Shown piece by piece: positions 34,321 through 41,958 of a stretch of 45,847 nucleotides of DNA. Made by a program: the position numbers and the translations under genes. This DNA is from Clostridia bacterium (lineage in GTDB: Bacteria > Bacillota > Clostridia > Oscillospirales > CAG-272), in NCBI GenBank assembly GCA_017539425.1, contig JAFYHA010000086.1, positions 1 to 45,847 of the forward strand. Reading direction: 5' to 3'. The notes under the pieces are model-generated. The model was not told where the DNA came from, made no database searches, and saw only the letters and a program-made list of their open reading frames with translations. Numbering within the stretch: position 1 is the first letter of the stretch; every line of letters begins with the position of its first letter.

Positions 34321-35991
34321 ATGAAAAAGCTGCTGACTCTTTTGCTGGTCGCGGCCATGATCCTGTCGCTGTCCGTTCTGGCAAGCGCGGTAAACTGCCC
34401 GACCAATGAGGACGTGGGTTACGAGAACTCGGGCTATTTCTTCGCCCAGGATGCCCGCGACACGACCATCACGATCGACGGATTCAAGGACGACGTATTC
34501 GGCGAAACTCCGTCCTTCAGCTACAAGTCGACCGGAAACGCCACCGAAGACAACGTCGGGCCGTTCACGGATACCAAGAACTGGGTTTACATCGGTGGGG
34601 GCACATGGGAGGACATGCAGTCCATCATCAATCCGTCCAACTATGTCGAAGGCTACTTTGCCTGGGACACCGATTATTTGTATTTCTTCATCCATCAGGA
34701 CCTGGGCGCCTTTAAGCAGGGCCAGCCCGCAAATCTGATGTGGCAGGACTACTGCATTCAGATCGAGTTCATCGATTTCAAGGCCAGGACCTTTTCGGAC
34801 TGGGGCTGCTCCGTTTCCCAGTCTACCGGTGAAACGCTCCAGTACTGCTTTATCAACGGCGGCTGCATCTGTCCCGAAGGTGAGACCAACTACAACGTCA
34901 AGGTCACGGCAGATGACTCCTACGTGGCCTACGAAGGCGCGATCCCGGTAGACGATTTCTTCGCGAAGACCGTGATCGAGGAAGGTTCTACTCTGGGTTT
35001 CAACCTCTGCATCAATTTCGGCGACATTTCCCAGCAGGGCAAGCAGAAATGCCTGACCTGGGCGGCCGACAACTACCACGCCCGCTCCGGAGACAGCGCT
35101 ATCCCGATCACGCTGCTCGGTCCGAGCACTACGATGGAGGATGCCCTCAATGCGCAGGCCGAGGCTGAGCGCATGATCAAGGACGCCGCCGAGGAAACCG
35201 ACGGAAAAGGCGTTCTGTTCAACGGTTGCAACAATACCGACGGGATATCCGGTGTCACTCTGACCCACGAAACTGTTAAATCCGGTTCCGGCGCCTGGGC
35301 CTTCACGCTCGGCGAACACAATTTCCGGTTCACCCGGGACCCTGTGAACGCTTCTGACTTCGACAGCCTTGAATTTGATCTCTATATCGGGGATGATTCG
35401 GTCGTGAGCGCGATGCGTTCGGACAACGGATGCGTGGAACTGACCTCCACCGGAGGTCCCGATCATCAGGAGATTGCCTGGAACATGTCCCAGATCCTGG
35501 ACGGCATCGATGGCGGTGCCAAAGCCGGCTGGAACCATGTGGTCCTGTATTTCAAGGATGCCGGTAAGACCGACGGCGATATTGATCTCTCGGCCGTCAA
35601 CTTCTTCAGGTTCTTCGACATCACCAACACTAACAAGACCGAAGGCGTGATCGACAACATCCGTCTGACCTCGGCACTTGCGGAAAAGGAAAAGAAGGAA
35701 TCCGAATCGCTGGCCAAGTGGGAACGCCAGTCCCGCCAGGCCTACGAGAGGGAATCCCTGCAGAAAGCCAGAGAAGAATCCGAGTCCCTGCACCAGGCTG
35801 AACTCGCCTCCCTGGAAGCCGCCAGCAAGGCGGCTGCTGAAGAGAGCAAGAACACAGCCGCGGAGACCGAACCCAAGAACAACGAAGGCAAGAAATCCGG
35901 ATGCGGATCCGTGATTGCGGCAGGAGCGATCCTGCTGGTCGCGACCGGCATCGCGGGCACAGCGCTTGTGATCAAGAGAAAGGAACACTGA
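34321..35991 (+). CDS. Exported, C-terminally anchored protein with CBM9-like and jelly-roll domains
   Basis: 556 residues. A signal peptide ends near ASA (residue 23). Residues 40-275 resemble a family 9 carbohydrate-binding or DOMON-like fold: TITIDGFKDDVFG, then FAWDTDYLYFFIHQDLG. Residues 300-450 form a second beta-rich domain (SGSGAWAFTLGEHNF, ending in GVIDNIRL). A charged helical stretch (about 455-515) precedes a membrane helix (about 527-549) and a KRKEH tail, so the protein spans the wall and is anchored. It may bind glycans. GGAGG (34310-34314) lies before the ATG; an earlier in-frame start would spoil the signal peptide. Confidence 0.8.
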   Translation: MKKLLTLLLVAAMILSLSVLASAVNCPTNEDVGYENSGYFFAQDARDTTITIDGFKDDVFGETPSFSYKSTGNATEDNVGPFTDTKNWVYIGGGTWEDMQSIINPSNYVEGYFAWDTDYLYFFIHQDLGAFKQGQPANLMWQDYCIQIEFIDFKARTFSDWGCSVSQSTGETLQYCFINGGCICPEGETNYNVKVTADDSYVAYEGAIPVDDFFAKTVIEEGSTLGFNLCINFGDISQQGKQKCLTWAADNYHARSGDSAIPITLLGPSTTMEDALNAQAEAERMIKDAAEETDGKGVLFNGCNNTDGISGVTLTHETVKSGSGAWAFTLGEHNFRFTRDPVNASDFDSLEFDLYIGDDSVVSAMRSDNGCVELTSTGGPDHQEIAWNMSQILDGIDGGAKAGWNHVVLYFKDAGKTDGDIDLSAVNFFRFFDITNTNKTEGVIDNIRLTSALAEKEKKESESLAKWERQSRQAYERESLQKAREESESLHQAELASLEAASKAAAEESKNTAAETEPKNNEGKKSGCGSVIAAGAILLVATGIAGTALVIKRKEH

Positions 35992-35999
35992 TCCGTTCC

Positions 36000-36027
36000 G
36001 GATGCCCCGTCTTCGGGCGGGGCATCC
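36000..36027 (+). terminator. Hairpin between the CBM9-like gene and the GH43-like gene
   Basis: GGATGCCCCG (36000-36009) pairs over 10 bp with CGGGGCATCC (36018-36027), 8-base loop. The T tract is weak (CTTTTG, seven bases later), so it may attenuate rather than stop transcription. Confidence 0.6.
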
Positions 36028-36044
36028 GCAACTTTTGAGTAATT

Positions 36045-37658
36045 ATGAAAAACATAGCATTGAAACTGTTCATCCCGCTCCTGATCCTTTCCGGGATCCT
36101 TCTGTCGTCCTGCGGGAACGCCACCCCTCCTGCTCAGACGGAGACGCAAAAGGAGACGGATCCCACCCCCGCTGGGACCGAATCCGAAACCGAAGGGATC
36201 TACGAGGGTCCCGTACTGGACCTGAACCAGAAATCCGAGGACGGGTCCTCGCTGCTGTTCCGGGTCGTCCGCAATGATTACTCGGACAACAAAGCGGCCG
36301 ACGTCGCGGCCGCGGTAAAAATTCGGAACTGGCTGCAGAAGGCCACCGGCTTAAAGGTCAATCTGGTCACGGACGCAGTCGACAAGGATAAGTCGGCAAA
36401 TGAAAAACTCTACGAGATCTGCGTAGGCGTGACCAACCGGGAGCATGAGACTCAGTATGACCTTCTTGAGGACGATTTCATCCTCATCGCGGAAGAGTAC
36501 AAGATCTTTATCCTCGCCGCCTCGGACGGGGCATATGACATGGCCGCGACGACATTCCTGCAGGACTGGTTGGGATTGGATCTGTCGGGTAAGGAGTCCC
36601 AGACCCTGGATACGATCCGTTCGGATTCCACGGAACAAGGCCACTGGCTGGATCCCGAGAAAGTGCTCGATGACGGAAACGAAAAGGTCCTTTTCGGTCT
36701 TTCCCAGAACCAGGCCGATGAGTTTTTCGGAGAGATCCTGGACGGTTTGTTTACCGGCAAGACCTCTGAAGTCTTAGATCGAAAGACCAAAATGGGCGAC
36801 TCATTCAAGATGCATTTCCCGGATATGGTCTATGTCAACGGACAATATATGGCCTACTATATCTGCTATAAGACCAAAAACGGGAAAGGCGGAGTCGGAC
36901 TGGCCACGTCCGAGGACGGCGTCAATTTTACAGACCATGGGTGCGTGATCCAGCCTGACCAGGACTATGACCGGAACGGTGCATACTTTGCCGGTGTTTG
37001 GTTCGATACCGAAGACGACACGTTCTATATCGTCTATGAATGCAAAGGCGATGAGAACACGTCCTACGGAACTCTGGAGAATGTGGCCCTGGCCACCTCG
37101 GACGACGGTATCAACTGGACAAAGGAAGGGATCATTGTAAAGCGGGATACCCAGACCTGGACGTCCGCGAACGTAGGCACTCCCGATCTGTACAAAGAGG
37201 ACGGCGTCTGGTATGTCTTTTTCCACGGCTTTGATTTCAAGACCTGCCAGGTCGGCGTAGCCTATGGCGAAGATCTGTTCCACCTGAAGATGGTCGACAA
37301 GCCGATCCTCCCGACCGAGCCCAACACCCTGTGGGCCGGCACGACCGGCCGTCGTGACATCATCTATGTGGACGGCTATTACTACATGGTCTATGAAGTC
37401 AGTACCGAACAGGCTCCGGAAGGGGGATACAATAGTTCTTACTGGACGCATATGTTCGCCCGTTCTGACGACCTGATTCACTGGGAATCCGTGAGCGCCC
37501 CCCTGATCCGACAGACGACGGACAGCGGGGAGTTCAAGACCGGAATGGGATATGACGGTCCCTGCTGGTGCATCATAGGAAAACACATTTACGTCTATTT
37601 CCGCTGGTCTGGAAACTGCACATGGCGTGCGGAACTGGTCTTGAACGTTCCGGAATAA
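36045..37658 (+). CDS. Lipoprotein with GH43/GH32-like beta-propeller domain
   Basis: 537 residues. A lipobox ILLSSC places Cys23 as the anchored residue, followed by a Thr/Glu/Pro linker. Residues 55-170 (AADVAAAVKIRNWLQKATGLK) resemble the small alpha/beta N-terminal domain found ahead of several glycosidase catalytic domains. Residues 240-535 show propeller-like repeats, ATSEDGVNFTDHG, ATSDDGINWTKEG and ARSDDLIHWESV, typical of GH43/GH32/GH68 families. Catalytic residues cannot be assigned with certainty. No good Shine-Dalgarno lies near the ATG; the hairpin at 36000-36027 is just upstream and an AAAGGA lies before that hairpin. Confidence 0.75.
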   Translation: MKNIALKLFIPLLILSGILLSSCGNATPPAQTETQKETDPTPAGTESETEGIYEGPVLDLNQKSEDGSSLLFRVVRNDYSDNKAADVAAAVKIRNWLQKATGLKVNLVTDAVDKDKSANEKLYEICVGVTNREHETQYDLLEDDFILIAEEYKIFILAASDGAYDMAATTFLQDWLGLDLSGKESQTLDTIRSDSTEQGHWLDPEKVLDDGNEKVLFGLSQNQADEFFGEILDGLFTGKTSEVLDRKTKMGDSFKMHFPDMVYVNGQYMAYYICYKTKNGKGGVGLATSEDGVNFTDHGCVIQPDQDYDRNGAYFAGVWFDTEDDTFYIVYECKGDENTSYGTLENVALATSDDGINWTKEGIIVKRDTQTWTSANVGTPDLYKEDGVWYVFFHGFDFKTCQVGVAYGEDLFHLKMVDKPILPTEPNTLWAGTTGRRDIIYVDGYYYMVYEVSTEQAPEGGYNSSYWTHMFARSDDLIHWESVSAPLIRQTTDSGEFKTGMGYDGPCWCIIGKHIYVYFRWSGNCTWRAELVLNVPE

Positions 37659-37671
37659 CCCATCTTGATCT

Positions 37672-37711
37672 GCGGTTCCGCCCGTTTCCCGGGCGGACCG
37701 CCTTCTTTTTT
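37672..37711 (+). terminator. Terminator behind the GH43-like lipoprotein gene
   Basis: A 12-bp stem with one bulge joins 37672-37684 and 37690-37701 (GCGG...CGCCCG with CGGGCG...CCGC), loop TTTCC, followed by CTTCTTTTTTCT. Confidence 0.85.
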
Positions 37712-37751
37712 CTCCCCAGAGGATCTCACTATCTATAATTTTCATTTTTTC

Positions 37752-37780
37752 TTGACAACGGACCCTCAGATCAGTATAAT
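37752..37780 (+). promoter_or_regulatory. Consensus promoter of tRNA-Ala
   Basis: Perfect TTGACA (37752-37757) and TATAAT (37775-37780) with a 17-base spacer. Confidence 0.9.
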
Positions 37781-37809
37781 TACAATGTATCCAGTACTTT
37801 ATACATTAC

Positions 37810-37882
37810 GGGCTTGTAGCTCAGTTGGGAGAGCGCCGCGTTCGCAACGCGGAGGTCAAGGGTTCGAATCCCTCCAGGTCCA
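37810..37882 (+). tRNA. tRNA-Ala (anticodon CGC)
   Basis: 73 bases. The acceptor GGGCTTG pairs with CAGGTCC and includes the G3-U70 wobble that marks alanine tRNAs. The anticodon stem CCGCG/CGCGG closes TTCGCAA with anticodon CGC, and the T loop is TTCGAAT. The first pair of the T stem is an A-C mismatch. CCA is not encoded. It reads GCG. Confidence 0.96.
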
Positions 37883-37967
37883 TTCTGCGTGACAATCCGA
37901 ACAAGCCGACCGTGGCCTTTGTTGGCGGCATGCTGGTCCCCCCTCGATTGTCCTGCCGCAAACCGAA

Positions 37968-38006
37968 AAGCCCACAGGGACTGCTTTCTGTGGGCTTCTT
38001 TCTTTT
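37968..38006 (+). terminator. Terminator behind tRNA-Ala
   Basis: AAGCCCACAG (37968-37977) pairs with CTGTGGGCTT (37988-37997), then CTTTCTTTT. The histidine kinase gene follows at 38064 with no promoter of its own visible. Confidence 0.85.
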
Positions 38007-38063
38007 GTATCCGATTCATGCACGGACCCGGTTCAGCCGAAAACTCTGAAGGAGGAAAAAACA

Positions 38064-40601
38064 GTGAAAAGAATATGGATCATCCTTGTCAACGTGATCC
38101 TGATCGTGGCCCTTCTGACCTTCGTGATCTTGTATACCTTCTTTGAGCACAGAGAATCGACAAAACTGCAGATCGAGCATTATAAAAACACCTCGATCAC
38201 GATGAAGCATGTCACTGAGAATTATCTGGAGGGCGAGCAGCGCATCTGCGACGTCTGGGCACGCTACATCAACAGCAAGGACATGACCATCGAGGAGGCA
38301 GCCTCTTTCATCCGGATCTCCCACGTGCTTCCGTACGCCTCCGCGCACATCGTATATATTGATACCCAATCCGGCCTGTCGACAAAACCAAGGCAGGATG
38401 ACCCGACTGATTTTTCGGTCACTTACAGCCGGTTGAATCTTCTGGAAGATTTAAGTTGGATACATCGGATCGGGGAAGCGATCAACATCACAAGAGCCTA
38501 TACCAACCCGATGAACGGGGAACAGTCCATTGCCTTCTGCAATACGATCACGCTCCATAACGAGGAGACCGGCAAACCCCGCACCGCCATTCTGCTCCGG
38601 GTGCTTCCCATCTCGGAGCTGGAGGAGAAATGGGTTTTCCCGAAGGAAGAGTTTAAGAGCACTGAACTGTCCCTGATCGACGGGGACGGCGACTATATCA
38701 TCAAGGGCCATTCCTTCAAGAATTCCAGTTTCTTTGAATTCTACAGGTCGTACAACACGATTGATCCGGCCTCCGCACAGGAACTCTTCGGCAAGATCAC
38801 CTCACTGACCGGATCGCTGACGATGAAAAACTCCCGGGGTGAAGAATGCATCCTGGCCTATACCCCCCTGGATACGACCGGAGGATGGACGCTGCTGAGT
38901 TTCATGCCCATGAAGGATCTGGAAATCAATGCGGAAAACTGGCTGCTGATCGGTTTCGTAGCGGCGGGTCTGGTGATTCTTTTCGTATTCGACCTGGTCA
39001 TCATGATCCTGTTCAACAAACAGCTGCAGCATACAGCCCGGGAAGCGGCCTCGGCCAACCGGGCCAAAACTGACTTCCTCTCCACGATGTCCCATGACAT
39101 CCGTACGCCGATGAACGCGATCATAGGTCTGACGACGATCGCGGAAAAGAATTTGGACGATCCGAAGGCGGTAGGAGAGAATCTCAGGAAGATCTCGCTC
39201 GCCAGCAATCATCTGCTAACGCTGATCAATGACATCCTGGACATTTCCAAGGTTGAAAGCGGAAAGCTGAACCTCAATCCGCAGACCTTCTCGATCGTAG
39301 AGTCGGTAGAGAATCTCGTAAACCTTTCCCAGCCGATGGTCAAGGAAAAGAATATTGACTTCAACTTCCGCATCGGACAGTTTGAAAAGGAATACCTCTA
39401 CGCCGACCAGCTCCGTCTTAACCAGATCTATATCAACATCCTGTCCAACGCCATCAAGTATACAGAGCCGAACGGTCAAGTCAGCGTGGACATGATCGAG
39501 GAGGCAAGCCAGAAACCCGGCTGCGTGAGACTCACGTACCGGGTAGCCGATACCGGCATCGGCATGACTCCCGAGTTCATGGCAACGATGTATCAGCCGT
39601 TCTCCCGCCAGACAGACAGCCGGGTGACCAGCATCCAGGGTACCGGACTCGGACTCGCGATCACAAAGCAGATGGTCGACCTGATGGGCGGCACCATCGA
39701 CTGCCAGAGCCAGCCTGGACAGGGAACCACATTTACCATCGTCCTGGATATTCCGGTCGCGGATCAGCAGAGAGATGAGATGAAGCTGGATCCGGTAGAC
39801 GTCCTGATCGTGGATGATGACGAGGTCCTCCTGGAGACTGCCGTGGATACCCTGGAATCCCTCGGTGTCACCGCGGACCGCGCAACCAGCGGACTGGAAG
39901 CACTTGGAATGATTGCGCACAGGCATGAGACAGGCCGGGATTACGGAGTGGTGATCCTGGACTGGAAGATGCCGGAAATCGACGGCGTCGAGACTATCCG
40001 GCGGATTCGTTCGGAAGTGAATCCGGATACGCCTGTCCTGCTGATCTCCGCCTATGACTGGTCAGATATCGAGGAAAAAGCCAAGGAGGCCGGAGCAAAC
40101 GGATTCCTGACGAAACCACTGTTCCGTTCCACGCTCTATGACAAGCTCAGCGAAATTTTGGGGACCGAGATCACGTCCGTTGAACCGGAGACGGACTATT
40201 CCGACCTTGAGGGACTGAACATTCTGGTCGCTGAAGATAACGAGATCAACTGGGAGATCATCTCCGCACTGCTTTCCATGTACGGGATCACGACGGAACG
40301 CGCTGAAAACGGCCGGATCTGCGTGGAAAAGATGCAACAGGCCGCAAAGGGAAGCTACACGCTGATCTTCATGGATATCCAGATGCCCGAGATGAACGGT
40401 CTGGACGCCACCCGTGCGATCCGCTCACTGCAGGATCCGTGGGCGTCTTCCATTCCGATCGTCGCCATGACCGCGGACGCGTTCTCGGAAAACGTCACCG
40501 AGTGCCTGAACGCCGGTATGAACGGACATATCGCAAAACCGATCGACATTAAACTCGTGATTAAAGAAATACGCAGAATCAGGGAGGAAAACAAAAAATG
40601 A
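38064..40601 (+). CDS. Membrane hybrid histidine kinase with two receiver domains
   Basis: 845 residues. An N-terminal helix (about 6-26) and a second one near residue 295-318 enclose an extracytoplasmic sensor of about 265 residues that resembles dCache/PAS-like domains. Then follow HisKA with His344 in STMSHDIRTPMN, HATPase with IYINILSNAIKYTEP, ADTGIGM and GTGLGLAI, receiver 1 with Asp633 in VVILDWKMPEIDG, and receiver 2 with Asp771 in LIFMDIQMPEMNG. There is no Hpt and no output domain, so a separate Hpt is needed. GTG start at 38064 with AAGGAGG 8 bases upstream. Its stop shares ATGA with the solute-binding protein gene. Confidence 0.92.
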   Translation: MKRIWIILVNVILIVALLTFVILYTFFEHRESTKLQIEHYKNTSITMKHVTENYLEGEQRICDVWARYINSKDMTIEEAASFIRISHVLPYASAHIVYIDTQSGLSTKPRQDDPTDFSVTYSRLNLLEDLSWIHRIGEAINITRAYTNPMNGEQSIAFCNTITLHNEETGKPRTAILLRVLPISELEEKWVFPKEEFKSTELSLIDGDGDYIIKGHSFKNSSFFEFYRSYNTIDPASAQELFGKITSLTGSLTMKNSRGEECILAYTPLDTTGGWTLLSFMPMKDLEINAENWLLIGFVAAGLVILFVFDLVIMILFNKQLQHTAREAASANRAKTDFLSTMSHDIRTPMNAIIGLTTIAEKNLDDPKAVGENLRKISLASNHLLTLINDILDISKVESGKLNLNPQTFSIVESVENLVNLSQPMVKEKNIDFNFRIGQFEKEYLYADQLRLNQIYINILSNAIKYTEPNGQVSVDMIEEASQKPGCVRLTYRVADTGIGMTPEFMATMYQPFSRQTDSRVTSIQGTGLGLAITKQMVDLMGGTIDCQSQPGQGTTFTIVLDIPVADQQRDEMKLDPVDVLIVDDDEVLLETAVDTLESLGVTADRATSGLEALGMIAHRHETGRDYGVVILDWKMPEIDGVETIRRIRSEVNPDTPVLLISAYDWSDIEEKAKEAGANGFLTKPLFRSTLYDKLSEILGTEITSVEPETDYSDLEGLNILVAEDNEINWEIISALLSMYGITTERAENGRICVEKMQQAAKGSYTLIFMDIQMPEMNGLDATRAIRSLQDPWASSIPIVAMTADAFSENVTECLNAGMNGHIAKPIDIKLVIKEIRRIREENKK

Positions 40602-41887
40602 AAAAATTGCTCAGTGTGATCTTACTCCTCTGCACGGTCGCTTCACTTGCGGCTTGCGTGGGCAAGACTCCTGAGGAAAAGCCCGTTGAATTCAAACCGG
40701 CTTTGGATACAACCACAACCTGCAGCATCACGGTTGTCGGGGGCTATGACAATTTTGAGGCACTGGAAGCCGAATTCGACACGTTCAACGAAGTATATCC
40801 GAACGTCAAGTTTAGCTACCAGAAGCTCGATGACTACAACAACACTTTGGCGACCGCTCTGGAAGGCAACAACAAGCCGAACATCTTCTTTTCAAACGCG
40901 TGGATGATCGGAAATGAGAAATACGCCCCGGTCTTGGCACATGCCGAAGATCTGTCGGATCCGGCGCTGAAGCTGAATCTGGACTGCATCCGTCCCGGTC
41001 TGATCACCCGTGAAAGCAAGGATACCGTTCATATGGTTCCTGTCTTCTCCAGGACCTACGGCATGCTGGTTAACGAGAACCTCTTCAAGAAAGAAGGTCT
41101 TTCCGTCCCGACGACATGGACCGAGCTGATGTCTGTCTGTGCCGCATTCCGTGAAAAAGGATACGCAAACCCCATGATGGGCTACAGTGCAAAGTCTTCC
41201 AGCTGCTTGATGAATACGGTCGCATACCCGCTGTTCGTGGCCGCCCTGTCCCAGAACCCGGATGCCCTCGCGAAAGCCAACAATCTGGATCCGGAAGCCG
41301 GTCCGTATATGCGTACGGCTCTTGAGGCCGTTGAACAGCTGGTCAAGAACAAATGTGTGGACCTCGCCAAGTGTGACGAGATCGCAGACAACTATACCAA
41401 GGTCATCCTCCGCTTCTTTGAAGGCGACGTCCCGATGATGATCTGCCAGGGTGACACCGTTTCCGGCACCAAGAAGCGCGAAAGCCAGTCCGAAGCCTTC
41501 ACGGCATCTCCTTTCGAGTATTCCTTCTATCCGATCCCCGTTAACGAACAGGGAGGCTATTTCATCGACAGCCCTTCAATAGAGTTCTCCGTGAACAAGG
41601 ACTGCGACAATCTGGACATGACAAATGAATTCATGCGGTTCCTGATCTCGAGCAAAGAGCTGAACAACATGTCTTCCATCAAGCGTCTGGTCTCGCCCAC
41701 TACGGATATGTCTGTGGATTCCGTGTACGCCCCGTTCACCAAGATCCCGGCAGAGCGCACCTTCTCTCCGGAGGTCTTAGGCATCAAGGATCCGCTCACA
41801 GTGCAGCTCCGCATTGCCGCATTCAAGGTCGGAAAAGGAGAACTCACCATAGAGGAAGCCATCTCCGCATACGGAAGCTTCGAGTAA
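40598..41887 (+). CDS. Extracellular solute-binding lipoprotein (ABC family 1 type), no permease nearby
   Basis: 429 residues. The lipobox VASLAAC gives Cys20. The body matches the periplasmic-binding fold of sugar-type ABC binding proteins: TCSITVVGGYDNFEALEAEF, TALEGNNKPNIFFSNAWM and GMLVNENLFKKEGLSVPTTW. The start overlaps the kinase stop by 4 bases, so the two are made together. No permease or ATPase gene follows; a terminator does. The likely role is to present a ligand to the kinase sensor, or to serve a distant transporter. Confidence 0.9.
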   Translation: MKKLLSVILLLCTVASLAACVGKTPEEKPVEFKPALDTTTTCSITVVGGYDNFEALEAEFDTFNEVYPNVKFSYQKLDDYNNTLATALEGNNKPNIFFSNAWMIGNEKYAPVLAHAEDLSDPALKLNLDCIRPGLITRESKDTVHMVPVFSRTYGMLVNENLFKKEGLSVPTTWTELMSVCAAFREKGYANPMMGYSAKSSSCLMNTVAYPLFVAALSQNPDALAKANNLDPEAGPYMRTALEAVEQLVKNKCVDLAKCDEIADNYTKVILRFFEGDVPMMICQGDTVSGTKKRESQSEAFTASPFEYSFYPIPVNEQGGYFIDSPSIEFSVNKDCDNLDMTNEFMRFLISSKELNNMSSIKRLVSPTTDMSVDSVYAPFTKIPAERTFSPEVLGIKDPLTVQLRIAAFKVGKGELTIEEAISAYGSFE

Positions 41888-41907
41888 TCGAGAGCCAATA
41901 TTCAAAA

Positions 41908-41946
41908 AAGGGTTGCTGTTTGCAAGAACGGCAACCCTTACTTTTT
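41908..41946. terminator. Terminator between convergent genes
   Basis: AAGGGTTGC (41908-41916) pairs with GCAACCCTT (41931-41939), 14-base loop, A-rich before and ACTTTTT after, so it can act in both directions. Confidence 0.8.
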
Positions 41947-41958
41947 CATTGTTAAGAC

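Noticed and set aside
34216..35988. 590-codon open frame on minus, opposite the CBM9-like gene
   Set aside because: The plus frame has a signal peptide, domains and an anchor; the minus frame has none.
35979..36047. Hairpin-bridged start at the GH43-like lipoprotein gene
   Set aside because: AAAGGA lies inside the previous gene and about 32 bases would remain after folding, too many; the hairpin is better read as an attenuator.
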